A program made the translations under genes and the position numbers. The notes beneath the pieces were generated by a model that saw only the letters and a list, made by a program, of their open reading frames with translations, did no database searches and was not told the DNA's origin. A stretch of 64,000 nucleotides of DNA, taken from contig NZ_JACJUG010000002.1 in NCBI RefSeq assembly GCF_014174515.1, positions 186,001 through 250,000 on the forward strand, written 5' to 3'. Source of the DNA: Mitsuaria sp. WAJ17. Lineage in GTDB: Bacteria; Pseudomonadota; Gammaproteobacteria; Burkholderiales; Burkholderiaceae_C. Positions 44,631 to 54,088 of this stretch are shown one piece after another. Numbering within the stretch: the first letter of the stretch is position 1; each line of letters opens with the position of its first letter.

Positions 44631-47159
44631 ATGCTGTCCACGCTTCTCAACGCAGCCAAATCCACGGCGCGAGGTGCCATGAACTCCGAATCCTCTTCCC
44701 CCTCTGCCGCTGCCCTGAAGGCAGCCTTCAAGGCAGCCCTGCAACGCGAGCTGCAGCAACGCGCCCTGGTGGGTACCAAGCCCGGTCGTGACGAGCTGAT
44801 GCGCGCCGCCGCCGCGGCGAGTCGCGAGTTGCTGGCCCAGCGCTGGGCCACCACGCAGGCGGCCGACGCCAAGCGCGGTGCTGATGCGGCCTGCCGCCGC
44901 GTGCACTACCTCTCAATGGAATTCCTGATGGGCCGCGCGCTCAGCAACGCCCTGGCCGCACTGCGCCTGGACGGCGTGCTGCAGGAGCAGTTGCAGGCGC
45001 AGGGCCAGGACCTCTCCACCGTGCTGGAGCGCGAGCCCGACGCCGCCCTTGGCAACGGCGGCCTGGGCCGTCTGGCGGCTTGCTTCCTCGATTCCTTCGC
45101 TGAGCTGGGCCTGCCGTCCTTCGGCTACGGCCTGCGCTACCAGTACGGCATGTTCGCCCAGGGCATCCAGGACGGCCGCCAGGTCGAGTCTCCCGATGAC
45201 TGGCTGCGGCAGGGCAATCCCTGGGAGCTGCCGCGCCCGGAGCTGCGCTACAGCGTGGGCTTCGGCGGCCGTGTGGAGGTGGACGCCAGCGGCGCGCGCC
45301 GCTGGGTGCCGACCGAGGTGCTGGTGGCCCAGGCCTATGACTTCATCGTGCCGGCCCACCACAGCGAGCGGGTCTCGACCCTGCGCCAGTGGCATGCCCA
45401 GGCTGCCGCGCCCATCGACTTCCAGGCCTTCTGCCGCGGTGACTACGCTGGCGCCGCCAGCCGCCAAGTGGCCGCGGATGCGCTCAACTGGGTGCTCTAC
45501 CCCGACGACTCCACCGACGCCGGCCGGGAGCTGCGCCTCAAGCAGGAAGCCTTGCTGGTGAGCGCCTCGCTGCAGGACCTGATCGCACGCCATCTGCGCG
45601 AGTTCGGCACGCTGCAGGACCTCGGCAGAGCCAACGCCGTCCATCTCAACGACACCCACCCGGCCCTGGCCCCCGCCGAGCTGATGCGCCTGCTGCTGGA
45701 CGAGCACGGTCTGTCCTGGGACGAGGCCTGGGCCATCACCCGCCAGGCCGTCAGCTACACCAACCACACCCTGATGCCCGAGGCCCTGGAGACCTGGCCC
45801 GTGCGCATGTTCGAGGCCCTGCTGCCGCGCCATCTCGAGATCATCTACGAGATCAACCACCGCTTCCTGCAGGAGCTGCGTGAGCGCATCCCGGGCGACG
45901 ACGCCCTGGCCGCGCGCGTCTCCCTCATCGATGAAGGCGGCAACTACGGCGGCGAGCGCCGCGTGCGCATGGCGGCGCTGTCCATCGTGGCCTCGCACCG
46001 CGTCAACGGGGTGGCCGCGCTGCACTCGGACCTGATGGTGCAGACCATCTTTGCGGACTACGCCCGCATCTTTCCCGAGCGCTTCCACAACGTGACCAAT
46101 GGCGTGACCCCGCGCCGCTGGCTGCAGCAGGCCAACCCGGCGCTGTCCGCCGTGATCGACGGGCAGATCGGCACGGCCTGGCGCCAGGACCTCTCCAAGC
46201 TGCAGGACCTTGCCGCGCATGCCAAGGATGCTGGCCTCATCGCCAGCTTGCGCAGCGTCAAGCGCGTCAACAAGCAGCGACTGGCCGAGCGCATCCGCCG
46301 CGAGCTGGGGCTGGCCGTGAGCGTGGACAGCCTCTTCGACGTGCAGATCAAGCGCATCCACGAATACAAGCGCCAGCTGCTGAACCTGCTGCATGTCATC
46401 GCCCGCTACCAGGCCATCGTCGCCAACCCGGACGGCGTGGACGGCCAGGGCTGGGTGCCGCGCACCGTGGTGATCGCCGGCAAGGCGGCTTCGGCCTATC
46501 ACATGGCCAAGCTCATCATCCAGCTGGCGCACGACGTGGCCCGCGTGGTCAACAGCGATCCGCGCGTGGGGGACAAGCTCAAGCTCGTGTTCCTGCCCAA
46601 CTACGGCGTTTCGCTGGCCGAGACCATCATCCCGGCCGCCGATCTCTCCGAGCAGATCTCCACCGCCGGCACCGAGGCTTCGGGGACCGGCAACATGAAG
46701 TTCGCCCTCAACGGCGCCTTGACCATCGGCACCTGGGATGGCGCCAATATCGAGATGGCCGAGCACATGGGCGTGGACCAAATGTTCGTCTTCGGCCTGC
46801 GCACCGAGGCCGTGGCCGGGCTCAAGAGCCTGGGCTACGACCCGCGCCTGTTCGTCGAGCAGAACCGCCAGCTGCAGGGCGTGATCCGCGCCATCGCCGA
46901 GGGAGACTTCTGCGGCGGCGACAGTGCCCGCTACAAGCCCCTGGTCGATAAGCTGCTGGGCGCCGATCCCTACCTGCTGATGGCCGACTTCGCCGACTAC
47001 GTGGCCACCCAGCTGAAGGTCGATGCCGTCTATCGCGATGCGCAGGCCTGGGGCGAGCAGGCCGTCCGCAACGTGGCGGGCATGGGTTGGTTCTCCTCGG
47101 ACCGCACCATTGCCGAGTACGTCGAGCGGGTCTGGTCGCCGGCCTCGCTGAAGGCCTGA
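44631..47159 (+). CDS. glgP: Glycogen/maltodextrin phosphorylase
   Basis: An 842-residue GT35 phosphorylase. It has VHYLSMEFLMGRALSNAL near residue 90, NGGLGRLAACFLDS, and the pyridoxal-phosphate site EASGTGNMKFALNG with Lys at about 690. It cleaves alpha-1,4-glucans with phosphate to give glucose-1-phosphate. Length is close to E. coli GlgP and MalP. Start taken at the ATG at 44631 behind AGGG; a second ATG at 44679 behind GAGG is a good alternative, since the first 16 residues are not conserved. First gene of the glgP-glgB-esterase-glgX-malQ operon. Confidence 0.93.
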   Translation: MLSTLLNAAKSTARGAMNSESSSPSAAALKAAFKAALQRELQQRALVGTKPGRDELMRAAAAASRELLAQRWATTQAADAKRGADAACRRVHYLSMEFLMGRALSNALAALRLDGVLQEQLQAQGQDLSTVLEREPDAALGNGGLGRLAACFLDSFAELGLPSFGYGLRYQYGMFAQGIQDGRQVESPDDWLRQGNPWELPRPELRYSVGFGGRVEVDASGARRWVPTEVLVAQAYDFIVPAHHSERVSTLRQWHAQAAAPIDFQAFCRGDYAGAASRQVAADALNWVLYPDDSTDAGRELRLKQEALLVSASLQDLIARHLREFGTLQDLGRANAVHLNDTHPALAPAELMRLLLDEHGLSWDEAWAITRQAVSYTNHTLMPEALETWPVRMFEALLPRHLEIIYEINHRFLQELRERIPGDDALAARVSLIDEGGNYGGERRVRMAALSIVASHRVNGVAALHSDLMVQTIFADYARIFPERFHNVTNGVTPRRWLQQANPALSAVIDGQIGTAWRQDLSKLQDLAAHAKDAGLIASLRSVKRVNKQRLAERIRRELGLAVSVDSLFDVQIKRIHEYKRQLLNLLHVIARYQAIVANPDGVDGQGWVPRTVVIAGKAASAYHMAKLIIQLAHDVARVVNSDPRVGDKLKLVFLPNYGVSLAETIIPAADLSEQISTAGTEASGTGNMKFALNGALTIGTWDGANIEMAEHMGVDQMFVFGLRTEAVAGLKSLGYDPRLFVEQNRQLQGVIRAIAEGDFCGGDSARYKPLVDKLLGADPYLLMADFADYVATQLKVDAVYRDAQAWGEQAVRNVAGMGWFSSDRTIAEYVERVWSPASLKA

Positions 47160-47175
47160 TCTCCGAGGCGTGGGC

Positions 47176-49353
47176 ATGGTTGACGACAGCACCCTTCAGG
47201 CCCTGAGGGAGGCCCGCCATGGCGACCCTTTCGCCGTGCTGGGTCAGCATGCCGACGACGAAGGCCGGCTGTGGCTGCGCGCCTGCCTGCCCGGTGCGCA
47301 GGCGGTGCAGGTGCTGGACGCCGCCAGCGGCCGTGCCCTGTGCCGCATGACGGTGCGTGAGCCGGCTCTGTTCTTCGAGGCTCTCATCCCGCGCCGCCGC
47401 AAGCCCTTCGCCTACCGCCTCTTCGTGCAGTGGCAGGCCGGCGGCCCCTGGCAGCGCATGGACGATGCCTACGCCTTCGGCCCCCAGCTGTCTGAAGCCG
47501 AGCTGCAGCAGCTCGCGGCCGGCCGGCACCTGCGGCCCTGGCAGGTGCTGGGCGCCCATCTGCAGCAGGTGGATGGCGTGGCCGGCACGCGCTTCGCCGT
47601 CTGGGCACCGAACGCCCGGCGCGTCAGCGTGGTGGGCAGCTTCAACCAGTGGGACGGCCGCCGTCATCCCATGCGGCGCCGGCACGAGGCGGGCGTCTGG
47701 GAGCTCTTCATCCCTGCCGTGCAGGCGGGCGACCTCTACCAGTTCGAGATCCTGGGTGCCGAGGGTCAGGTCTTGCGCAAGGCCGATCCCTACGCCCGCC
47801 AGGCCCAGTTCCGGCCGGACACGGCCAGCATCGTCTGCGCCGAGCCGCCTCAGCTGCGCCTGCCCGTCGATCGCCGTCCGGTGAACCGCCGCGACGCGCC
47901 CATCAGCATCTACGAGGTGCACGCCCTGTCCTGGCGGCGCCCCCCTGGCGGCGGGCCCGGCGACTTTGTGGATTGGGACACCCTGGCCGCCACCTTGCCG
48001 GGCTATGCCGCGGGCCTGGGCTTCACCCACATCGAGCTGCTGCCCATCTCCGAGCACCCCTTCGACGGCTCCTGGGGCTACCAGGCCCTGGGCCTTTACG
48101 CGCCGACTGCCCGCCTGGGCGACCCGCGAGGACTGGCCCACTTCGTGGCCGCCTGCCATGCCCAAGGCCTGGGCGTGCTGCTGGACTGGGTGCCCGCTCA
48201 TTTCCCGGCAGACGCCCACGGCCTGGCCCAGTTTGACGGCACGCATTGCTACGAATACGCCGACCCGCGCGAGGGCTTCCATCGCGACTGGAATACCCTG
48301 ATCTACCACTTCGGCCGCATCGAGACCCAGCAGTTCCTGGTGGGCAACGCCCTGTACTGGCTGGAGCAGTGGGGCGTGGATGGCCTGCGCGTGGACGCCG
48401 TGGCCTCCATGCTCTACCGCGACTACTCCCGCCCGACTGGCGAGTGGGTGCCTAATGTGCACGGTGGCCGCGAGAACCTGGAGGCCATCGCCTTTCTGCG
48501 ACGCATGAACGAGGTGATCGGTGCCGAGGCGCCGGGCGGCATCACCGTGGCGGAGGAATCCACCAGCTTCCCCGGCGTCAGCGCGCCCACCTCGGCCGGC
48601 GGCCTGGGCTTCCACTACAAATGGAACATGGGCTGGATGAACGACACCCTGCGCTACATGCAGGAGGACCCCATTCACCGCAAGTGGCACCACGAGAAGA
48701 TGAGCTTCGGCCTCGTCTACGCCTTCAGCGAGAACTTCGTGCTGCCGCTCTCGCATGACGAGGTGGTGCACGGCAAGGGCTCGCTGCTGGGCAAGATGCC
48801 GGGCGACGACTGGCAGCGCTTCGCCAATCTGCGGGCCTACTACGGCTTCATGTGGGGCCATCCGGGCAAGAAGCTGCTCTTCATGGGCCAGGAGTTCGCG
48901 CAGGACAGCGAATGGAACCACGATGCCGAGCTGCCCTGGGACCTGCTGGACCGCCCGGCGCATGCGGGCGTGCAGGTGCTGGTGCGCGACCTCAACCGCG
49001 TCTATCGCGAGCGCCCCAGCCTTCACCGCCAGGACTGCGAGGCCGCCGGCTTCCAGTGGCTGGTCAGCGAGGACCGCGAGCACAGCGTCTTCGCCTGGCT
49101 GCGCCGGGAGCCGGGCGGCGAGCAGACGCTTGTGGTATGCAACTTCACGCCTGTGCCGCGCGAGGGCTATCGCATCCCCATGCCGGACGGTGCCTGCGCC
49201 TGGCGCGAGGTGATCAATACCGATGCCAGCTACTATGGCGGCAGCAACCTGGGCAACCAGCAGGCCGTGTTGACTGTGGCAGACGGCCATCTGCAGCTGC
49301 TGCTGCCGCCGCTGGCCACGCTGATGCTGGCGCCGGTGGAGGAGGGCGCATGA
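47176..49353 (+). CDS. glgB: 1,4-alpha-glucan branching enzyme
   Basis: A 725-residue GH13 enzyme with an N-terminal N1 domain, a CBM48 domain (FAVWAPNARRVSVVGSFNQW, residues about 138-157), the catalytic barrel and a C-terminal beta domain. Catalytic residues: Asp407 in GLRVDAVASM, Glu460 in VAEES and Asp528 in LSHDEVVHGK. It forms alpha-1,6 branches in glycogen. Start set at the ATG at 47176 behind CGAGG; a GTG at 47170 is also in frame. It follows glgP by 16 bases. A 13-base match to the dispersed word occurs at 47763-47775 (EGQVLRKADP). Confidence 0.95.
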   Translation: MVDDSTLQALREARHGDPFAVLGQHADDEGRLWLRACLPGAQAVQVLDAASGRALCRMTVREPALFFEALIPRRRKPFAYRLFVQWQAGGPWQRMDDAYAFGPQLSEAELQQLAAGRHLRPWQVLGAHLQQVDGVAGTRFAVWAPNARRVSVVGSFNQWDGRRHPMRRRHEAGVWELFIPAVQAGDLYQFEILGAEGQVLRKADPYARQAQFRPDTASIVCAEPPQLRLPVDRRPVNRRDAPISIYEVHALSWRRPPGGGPGDFVDWDTLAATLPGYAAGLGFTHIELLPISEHPFDGSWGYQALGLYAPTARLGDPRGLAHFVAACHAQGLGVLLDWVPAHFPADAHGLAQFDGTHCYEYADPREGFHRDWNTLIYHFGRIETQQFLVGNALYWLEQWGVDGLRVDAVASMLYRDYSRPTGEWVPNVHGGRENLEAIAFLRRMNEVIGAEAPGGITVAEESTSFPGVSAPTSAGGLGFHYKWNMGWMNDTLRYMQEDPIHRKWHHEKMSFGLVYAFSENFVLPLSHDEVVHGKGSLLGKMPGDDWQRFANLRAYYGFMWGHPGKKLLFMGQEFAQDSEWNHDAELPWDLLDRPAHAGVQVLVRDLNRVYRERPSLHRQDCEAAGFQWLVSEDREHSVFAWLRREPGGEQTLVVCNFTPVPREGYRIPMPDGACAWREVINTDASYYGGSNLGNQQAVLTVADGHLQLLLPPLATLMLAPVEEGA

Positions 49354-50279
49354 AGCGGCGCCAGCTGATGCAGGGCGCAGCGGCGCTGGCCGCGGCCGGG
49401 GCCGTCGGCGCTGAAGAGGGCGCGCTGCCTCAGGTGTCCGCCGGCCGCCTGGAGCGGCTGGTGCTGGAGGACGCGCGGCTGGGCGATCGACCGGTCGATG
49501 TCTGGCTGCCGCCGGGCTATCGCGCGGACCGGCCCCATGCGGTGCTCTACATGCACGACGGCCAGATGCTCTTCGATGCCCGCAGCACCTGGAACCGCCA
49601 GGCCTGGGCGGTGGACACCGTCGCCGCGCCGCTGATCGCCGAGGGCACGCTGCGCGACTTCATCGTGGTGGGTCTGCACAACCACGCGGGGCAGCGCCAT
49701 GCCGAGTTCTTTCCGCAGGCCTGCTGGCCCGCCGTGGAAACGACGGCTGCCGGGCAGCGCTACCTCGCCGGGCATCTGAAGCGCCCACCCTTGTCCGATG
49801 CCTATCTGCACAGCCTGGTCCACGTGCTCAAGCCTCGCATCGATGCGCGCTACGCCACCGATCCCCGCTCCGCATCGACCTTTCTGATGGGCTCCAGCAT
49901 GGGCGGCCTGATCAGCCTTTACGGCCTGTGCGAGTATCCGGAGGTCTTCGGCGGCGCTGCGGCGCTGAGCACGCACTGGATCGGCCTGTACGAGCGCAAC
50001 GCCGAGATCCCCGGCGCGCTGCTGGCCTACCTGGAGCGCAAGCTGCCCGCGGCCGGCTCGCACCGCCTGTACCTGGATCGCGGCACCGTTGGCCTGGATG
50101 CGCTCTACGACGAGGCGCAGGCCCGCGTGGACGCCCTGCTGGCCGAGCGGGGCCACCGTCCGCCGCTCACCCAGTCCCGCGTCTTCGAAGGCGCGGACCA
50201 CACCGAGCAGCACTGGGCCCGGCGCCTGGCGCTGCCGCTGCGGGCCCTGCTGGCCCGCCCTGACGCCGCTGCTGCATGA
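49350..50279 (+). CDS. Esterase D-like alpha/beta hydrolase embedded in the glycogen operon
   Basis: A 309-residue protein of the putative-esterase (CE1/esterase D-like) family. VWLPPGYRADRPHAVLYMHDGQMLFD is the typical opening, and nucleophile GSSMGGLISLYG has Ser at about residue 183. A candidate His is in FEGADHTEQHWARR. The N-terminus MKRRQLMQGAAALAAAGAVG may be a short export signal or only a hydrophobic leader; it has a KRR start but no clear twin-Arg motif. It overlaps glgB and glgX by four bases each, so it is co-translated with glycogen enzymes. Possible roles are deacylation of acylated oligosaccharides or maltodextrin trimming; the substrate is unknown. Confidence 0.82.
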   Translation: MKRRQLMQGAAALAAAGAVGAEEGALPQVSAGRLERLVLEDARLGDRPVDVWLPPGYRADRPHAVLYMHDGQMLFDARSTWNRQAWAVDTVAAPLIAEGTLRDFIVVGLHNHAGQRHAEFFPQACWPAVETTAAGQRYLAGHLKRPPLSDAYLHSLVHVLKPRIDARYATDPRSASTFLMGSSMGGLISLYGLCEYPEVFGGAAALSTHWIGLYERNAEIPGALLAYLERKLPAAGSHRLYLDRGTVGLDALYDEAQARVDALLAERGHRPPLTQSRVFEGADHTEQHWARRLALPLRALLARPDAAAA

Positions 50280-52435
50280 ACACTGCCTTGCCCGATCACC
50301 TGGCCCCCGGCCGCACCGAGCCCCTGGGCACCCTGGCCCGCGATGGCGGCGTCAACGTGGCCGTGTTTTCCGAGAACGCCGAGGCCATCGAGCTGTGCGT
50401 GTTTGATGCCGATGGCCAACGCGAACTGCGCCGCTACAGGCTCCACGGCCCGCACGACGGCATCTTCCACGGCTTCCTGCCGGGCCTGGGGGCAGGTCTT
50501 GTCTACGGCTTGCGGGCGCACGGACCCTATGCGCCCGAGTGCGGCCAGCGCTTCAATGCGCACAAGCTGCTCCTGGATCCCTATGCCCGCGAGATCGTCG
50601 GCCACTTCAGCTGGCGCCCGGAGCACCATGGCTACGAGCTGGGCCACCCCGAAGGCGCGCGCAGCTTCGACACCCGGGACAACGCCCTGCACGCCTTGAA
50701 GGCGCGGGTGGCCGCGCCGCCGGCCGCGCCGAGCCCGCGCGCCTCAGCACCCCGGCACGCGGCGGCGGACCTGCTGCTGTACGAGGTGCATGTGAAGGGC
50801 TTCTCCGCCACGCACCCCGGCATTCCAGAGGCGCTGCGCGGCAGCTACGCCGCCCTGGCCCACCCGGCGGCCATTGCGCATTTCCAGCGCCTGGGCGTGA
50901 GCACGCTCTCCCTGCTGCCGGTGCAGTACGCCATCGACGAGCCGCACCTCGCGGGCAAGGGCCTGCGCAACTACTGGGGCTACAACACCCTGGGCTTCTT
51001 CGCGCCGGACCCGCGCCTGGCGAGCTCTGCCGTGCGGCACGACCCGGCCCTGGTGGCAGCCGAGTTCCGCGCCATGGTCGAGGCCCTGCATGCTGCGGGC
51101 CTGGAGGTGGTGCTGGACGTCGTCTACAACCACACGCCCGAAGGCAACGAGTTCGGCCCCACGCTGTCCTGGCGTGGCCTGGACAACCGCAGCTACTACC
51201 GCGCCGTGCCGGACGACGCCAGCCGCGCCGAGAACCTCACCGGCTGCGGCAACACGCTCAACACCCAGCATCCGCGGGTCACGCAGTTCGTGCTCGATTC
51301 CCTGCGCTTCTGGGTGCAGGAGATGGGGGTGGACGGCTTCCGCTTCGACCTCGCACCGGTGCTGGGCCGCGGCCCGCATGGCTTCGATCCGCAGGCCGCC
51401 TTCTTCACCGCGCTGCGCCAAGACCCGGTGCTGGCCGGCGTGCACCTGATCGCCGAGCCCTGGGATGCCGGCTACGACGGCTACCAGCTCGGCCGCTTCC
51501 CCGGCCGCTTCATGGAATGGAACGACAAGTTCCGCGATGCCGTGCGCGGCTACTGGATCGGCCCCGAGGCCACACAGGCCCGCCTGGGCCATGCCATCAG
51601 CCGCGGCGAGTTCGCTCGGCGCTTCAGCGCCTCCAGCGATGTGTTCCACCATGCGCAGCGCCTGCCCACGGCCTCGGTCAACTTCATCGCCGTGCACGAT
51701 GGCTACACGCTGCACGACCTGCTGAGCTACAGCGGCAAGCACAACCACGCCAACGGCGAGGACAACCGCGATGGCCGCGACGGCGAGCTGGCCCACAACT
51801 TCGGCCACGAAGGCGAGGGCGCCCCGGCCGAGGTGCAGGCCACGCGCGAACGCCTGCGCCGCGCCATGCTGGCCACTCTGCTGCTGGCCCAGGGCACTCC
51901 CATGCTCAATGCCGGAGACGAGCTGGCCAACAGCCAGCAGGGCAACAACAACGCCTATTGCCAGGACAACGCCCTGGGCTGGCTGGACTGGCAGCAAGAC
52001 AGCAGCGCCCTGCAGGCCTTCGTGGCCCATGTGAGCGGGCTGCGTCGCGCCCAGCGGCTGCTGCGGCATGAGCGCTGGTTCGCGTCGGCCGGGCAGGGCG
52101 GGGCGGCGCACGGGGGCGAGGCGCAGCTGCGCTGGTTCTCGCCGCAGGGCCATGAGATGCAGGTGCAGGACTGGCACCTGGGCCACGAGCAGGCGCTGGC
52201 CTGCCTGATCTCGGCCCTGCCCGCGGGGGACCAGCCGCGGCTGGCCCTGCTGTTCAATCCCGAGGCCCAGGCCCGGCGCTTCCTGGCGCCCGCTGAATGC
52301 AGCGGCACGCCCTGGCGCCTGCTGCTGGACAGCAGCCAGGCCGACGGTCGCCCGCAGGTGCAGGCCCTGAGCCTGGACCTGGCCTTCGAGGTGCCCGCCC
52401 GCAGCCTCTGGCTGCTGCAGTCCCAACCCGACTGA
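50276..52435 (+). CDS. glgX: Glycogen debranching enzyme
   Basis: A 719-residue GH13 isoamylase-type enzyme with a CBM48 domain at the start (GGVNVAVFSENAEAIELCVFD in one run), barrel motifs VVYNHTPEGN, GFRFDLAPVLGR with Asp358, LIAEPWDAG with Glu394, and VHDGYTLHDLLSY with the third acidic residue. It removes alpha-1,6 branches from limit dextrins left by the phosphorylase. Four-base overlap with the esterase gene upstream; malQ follows after 52 bases. Confidence 0.94.
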   Translation: MNTALPDHLAPGRTEPLGTLARDGGVNVAVFSENAEAIELCVFDADGQRELRRYRLHGPHDGIFHGFLPGLGAGLVYGLRAHGPYAPECGQRFNAHKLLLDPYAREIVGHFSWRPEHHGYELGHPEGARSFDTRDNALHALKARVAAPPAAPSPRASAPRHAAADLLLYEVHVKGFSATHPGIPEALRGSYAALAHPAAIAHFQRLGVSTLSLLPVQYAIDEPHLAGKGLRNYWGYNTLGFFAPDPRLASSAVRHDPALVAAEFRAMVEALHAAGLEVVLDVVYNHTPEGNEFGPTLSWRGLDNRSYYRAVPDDASRAENLTGCGNTLNTQHPRVTQFVLDSLRFWVQEMGVDGFRFDLAPVLGRGPHGFDPQAAFFTALRQDPVLAGVHLIAEPWDAGYDGYQLGRFPGRFMEWNDKFRDAVRGYWIGPEATQARLGHAISRGEFARRFSASSDVFHHAQRLPTASVNFIAVHDGYTLHDLLSYSGKHNHANGEDNRDGRDGELAHNFGHEGEGAPAEVQATRERLRRAMLATLLLAQGTPMLNAGDELANSQQGNNNAYCQDNALGWLDWQQDSSALQAFVAHVSGLRRAQRLLRHERWFASAGQGGAAHGGEAQLRWFSPQGHEMQVQDWHLGHEQALACLISALPAGDQPRLALLFNPEAQARRFLAPAECSGTPWRLLLDSSQADGRPQVQALSLDLAFEVPARSLWLLQSQPD

Positions 52436-52487
52436 GCCGACACCACCGCCACGCCCTTCCATTCCTTTTTGTACGAGACTTGCGCGC

Positions 52488-54002
52488 ATGGACCTGAACC
52501 AACGCCTCGCCGGTGTGCTGCTGCACATCACCTCCCTCCCTGGCCCGCACGGCATGGGCGATTTCGGCCCGGATGCCTACCGTTACGTGGACTGGCTGCA
52601 GTCCGCCGGTCAGGGGCTGTGGCAGTGGCTGCCCTCAACCCCCATCGGCCCTGGTGACAGCCCCTACCAGGGCGTCTCGGCCTTCGCGGGCAGCCAGTGG
52701 ATGGTGGCCTTCGAGCCCCTGGTGGCCAAGGGCTGGATGAGCGCGCCGCAGCTGCCGCCGGAAGGCTTCGATGCCTCGCGCGTGGACTACGGCCGCGTGC
52801 TGCCCTGGCGCGAGCAGCAGCTGCGCGCCGCCGAGGCCGGCTTCCGCGCCAAGGCCAGCGCGGCCGATCAGGCCGAGTTCGCCACGTGGTGCGCCTCGCA
52901 GGCGGACTGGCTGGAGGACTACGCCCTCTTCATGGCCATCCGCAGCCCCCGCGGCGGTCAGCCCTGGTGGCAGTGGCCGCAAGACCTGGCACGCCGGGAG
53001 CCCGCCGCCCTGGCCGCCGCACGCCAGGAACACGCCGCCGAGATCGACTTCTGGCGTTTCGTGCAATGGTGCTTCGACTGGCAGGTGGCCGGCCTCAAGC
53101 GCTATGCCAACGAACGTGGCGTGCGCATCATGGGCGACCTGCCCATCTTCGTGGCCCATGACAGCGCCGACTGCTGGGCCCGCCCGGACCTCTACGATCT
53201 CGACGAGCAGTTCCAGACCGTTACCGTGGCCGGCGTGCCGCCCGACGCGCTCTCCGCCGAGGGCCAGCGCTGGGGCAACCCGCTGTACCGCTGGGACCGC
53301 ATGGCCGCCGAGGGCTATGCCTGGTGGACGGCCCGCGTGCGCCGCGCGCTGAGCAGCGCCGACGTCTTCCGCATCGACCATTTCCGCGGCTTCGCCGGCT
53401 ACTACGAGATTCCCGGCAGCAGCCCCGATGCCAAGCAGGGCGTCTGGCGCTCCGGCCCGGGCAAGGCCCTGTTCGACGCCATCGAGAAGGCCCTGGGGCC
53501 GCTGCCCATCGTGGCCGAGGACCTGGGCTTCATCACCGAGGACGTGCACCAGCTTCGCGATGCCTGCGGCTTCCCCGGCATGAAGATTCTGCAGTTCGGC
53601 TTCGGTGGTGACGGCAGCCACGAGTTCCTGCCCCAGATGTGGCCGCGCGCCGCCGTGGCCTACACCGGCACGCATGACAACGACACCGTGCTGGGCTGGT
53701 GGCGCCACGCCAGCGCCCGCGAGCGCGCCTTCGCCGGCGCCTACCTGGCCTGCGGCGAGCACGACGTGCACTGGGCCATGATCCGCGCCTGCTGCAATTC
53801 CGTCGCCAACATGGCCGTCTTCCCCATGCAGGACGTGCTGGGCCTGGGCGGGGAACACCGCATGAACGTGCCCGGCATCCTCGGGGGCAACTGGGGCTGG
53901 CGCCTGCGCTGGGACATGGTCGATGCCGAGCACAGCCGCGTGCTGGGCCTGATCACCGCGGCCAGTGGGCGGGCGGAAGTGAGCTTCATGCGTCTGCCCT
54001 GA
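52488..54002 (+). CDS. malQ: 4-alpha-glucanotransferase (amylomaltase)
   Basis: A 504-residue GH77 enzyme. LLHITSLPGPHGMGDFGPDAY and WQWLPSTPIGPGDSPYQGVSA are diagnostic N-terminal blocks. Catalytic residues are Asp297 (FRIDHFRGF), Glu344 (VAEDLGFI) and Asp397 (GTHDND). It disproportionates maltodextrins, releasing glucose for glucokinase and longer chains for phosphorylase. Last gene of the glg operon; no glgA or glgC lies in this window. Confidence 0.95.
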   Translation: MDLNQRLAGVLLHITSLPGPHGMGDFGPDAYRYVDWLQSAGQGLWQWLPSTPIGPGDSPYQGVSAFAGSQWMVAFEPLVAKGWMSAPQLPPEGFDASRVDYGRVLPWREQQLRAAEAGFRAKASAADQAEFATWCASQADWLEDYALFMAIRSPRGGQPWWQWPQDLARREPAALAAARQEHAAEIDFWRFVQWCFDWQVAGLKRYANERGVRIMGDLPIFVAHDSADCWARPDLYDLDEQFQTVTVAGVPPDALSAEGQRWGNPLYRWDRMAAEGYAWWTARVRRALSSADVFRIDHFRGFAGYYEIPGSSPDAKQGVWRSGPGKALFDAIEKALGPLPIVAEDLGFITEDVHQLRDACGFPGMKILQFGFGGDGSHEFLPQMWPRAAVAYTGTHDNDTVLGWWRHASARERAFAGAYLACGEHDVHWAMIRACCNSVANMAVFPMQDVLGLGGEHRMNVPGILGGNWGWRLRWDMVDAEHSRVLGLITAASGRAEVSFMRLP

Positions 54003-54088
54003 AAACGCTTTCTTAGCATGAAATCTGGTGTTCCGTTCACCGGGTGAGTCCGCTGCACGGCAGCGGGCTTCATCGCCATCATGGCGCG

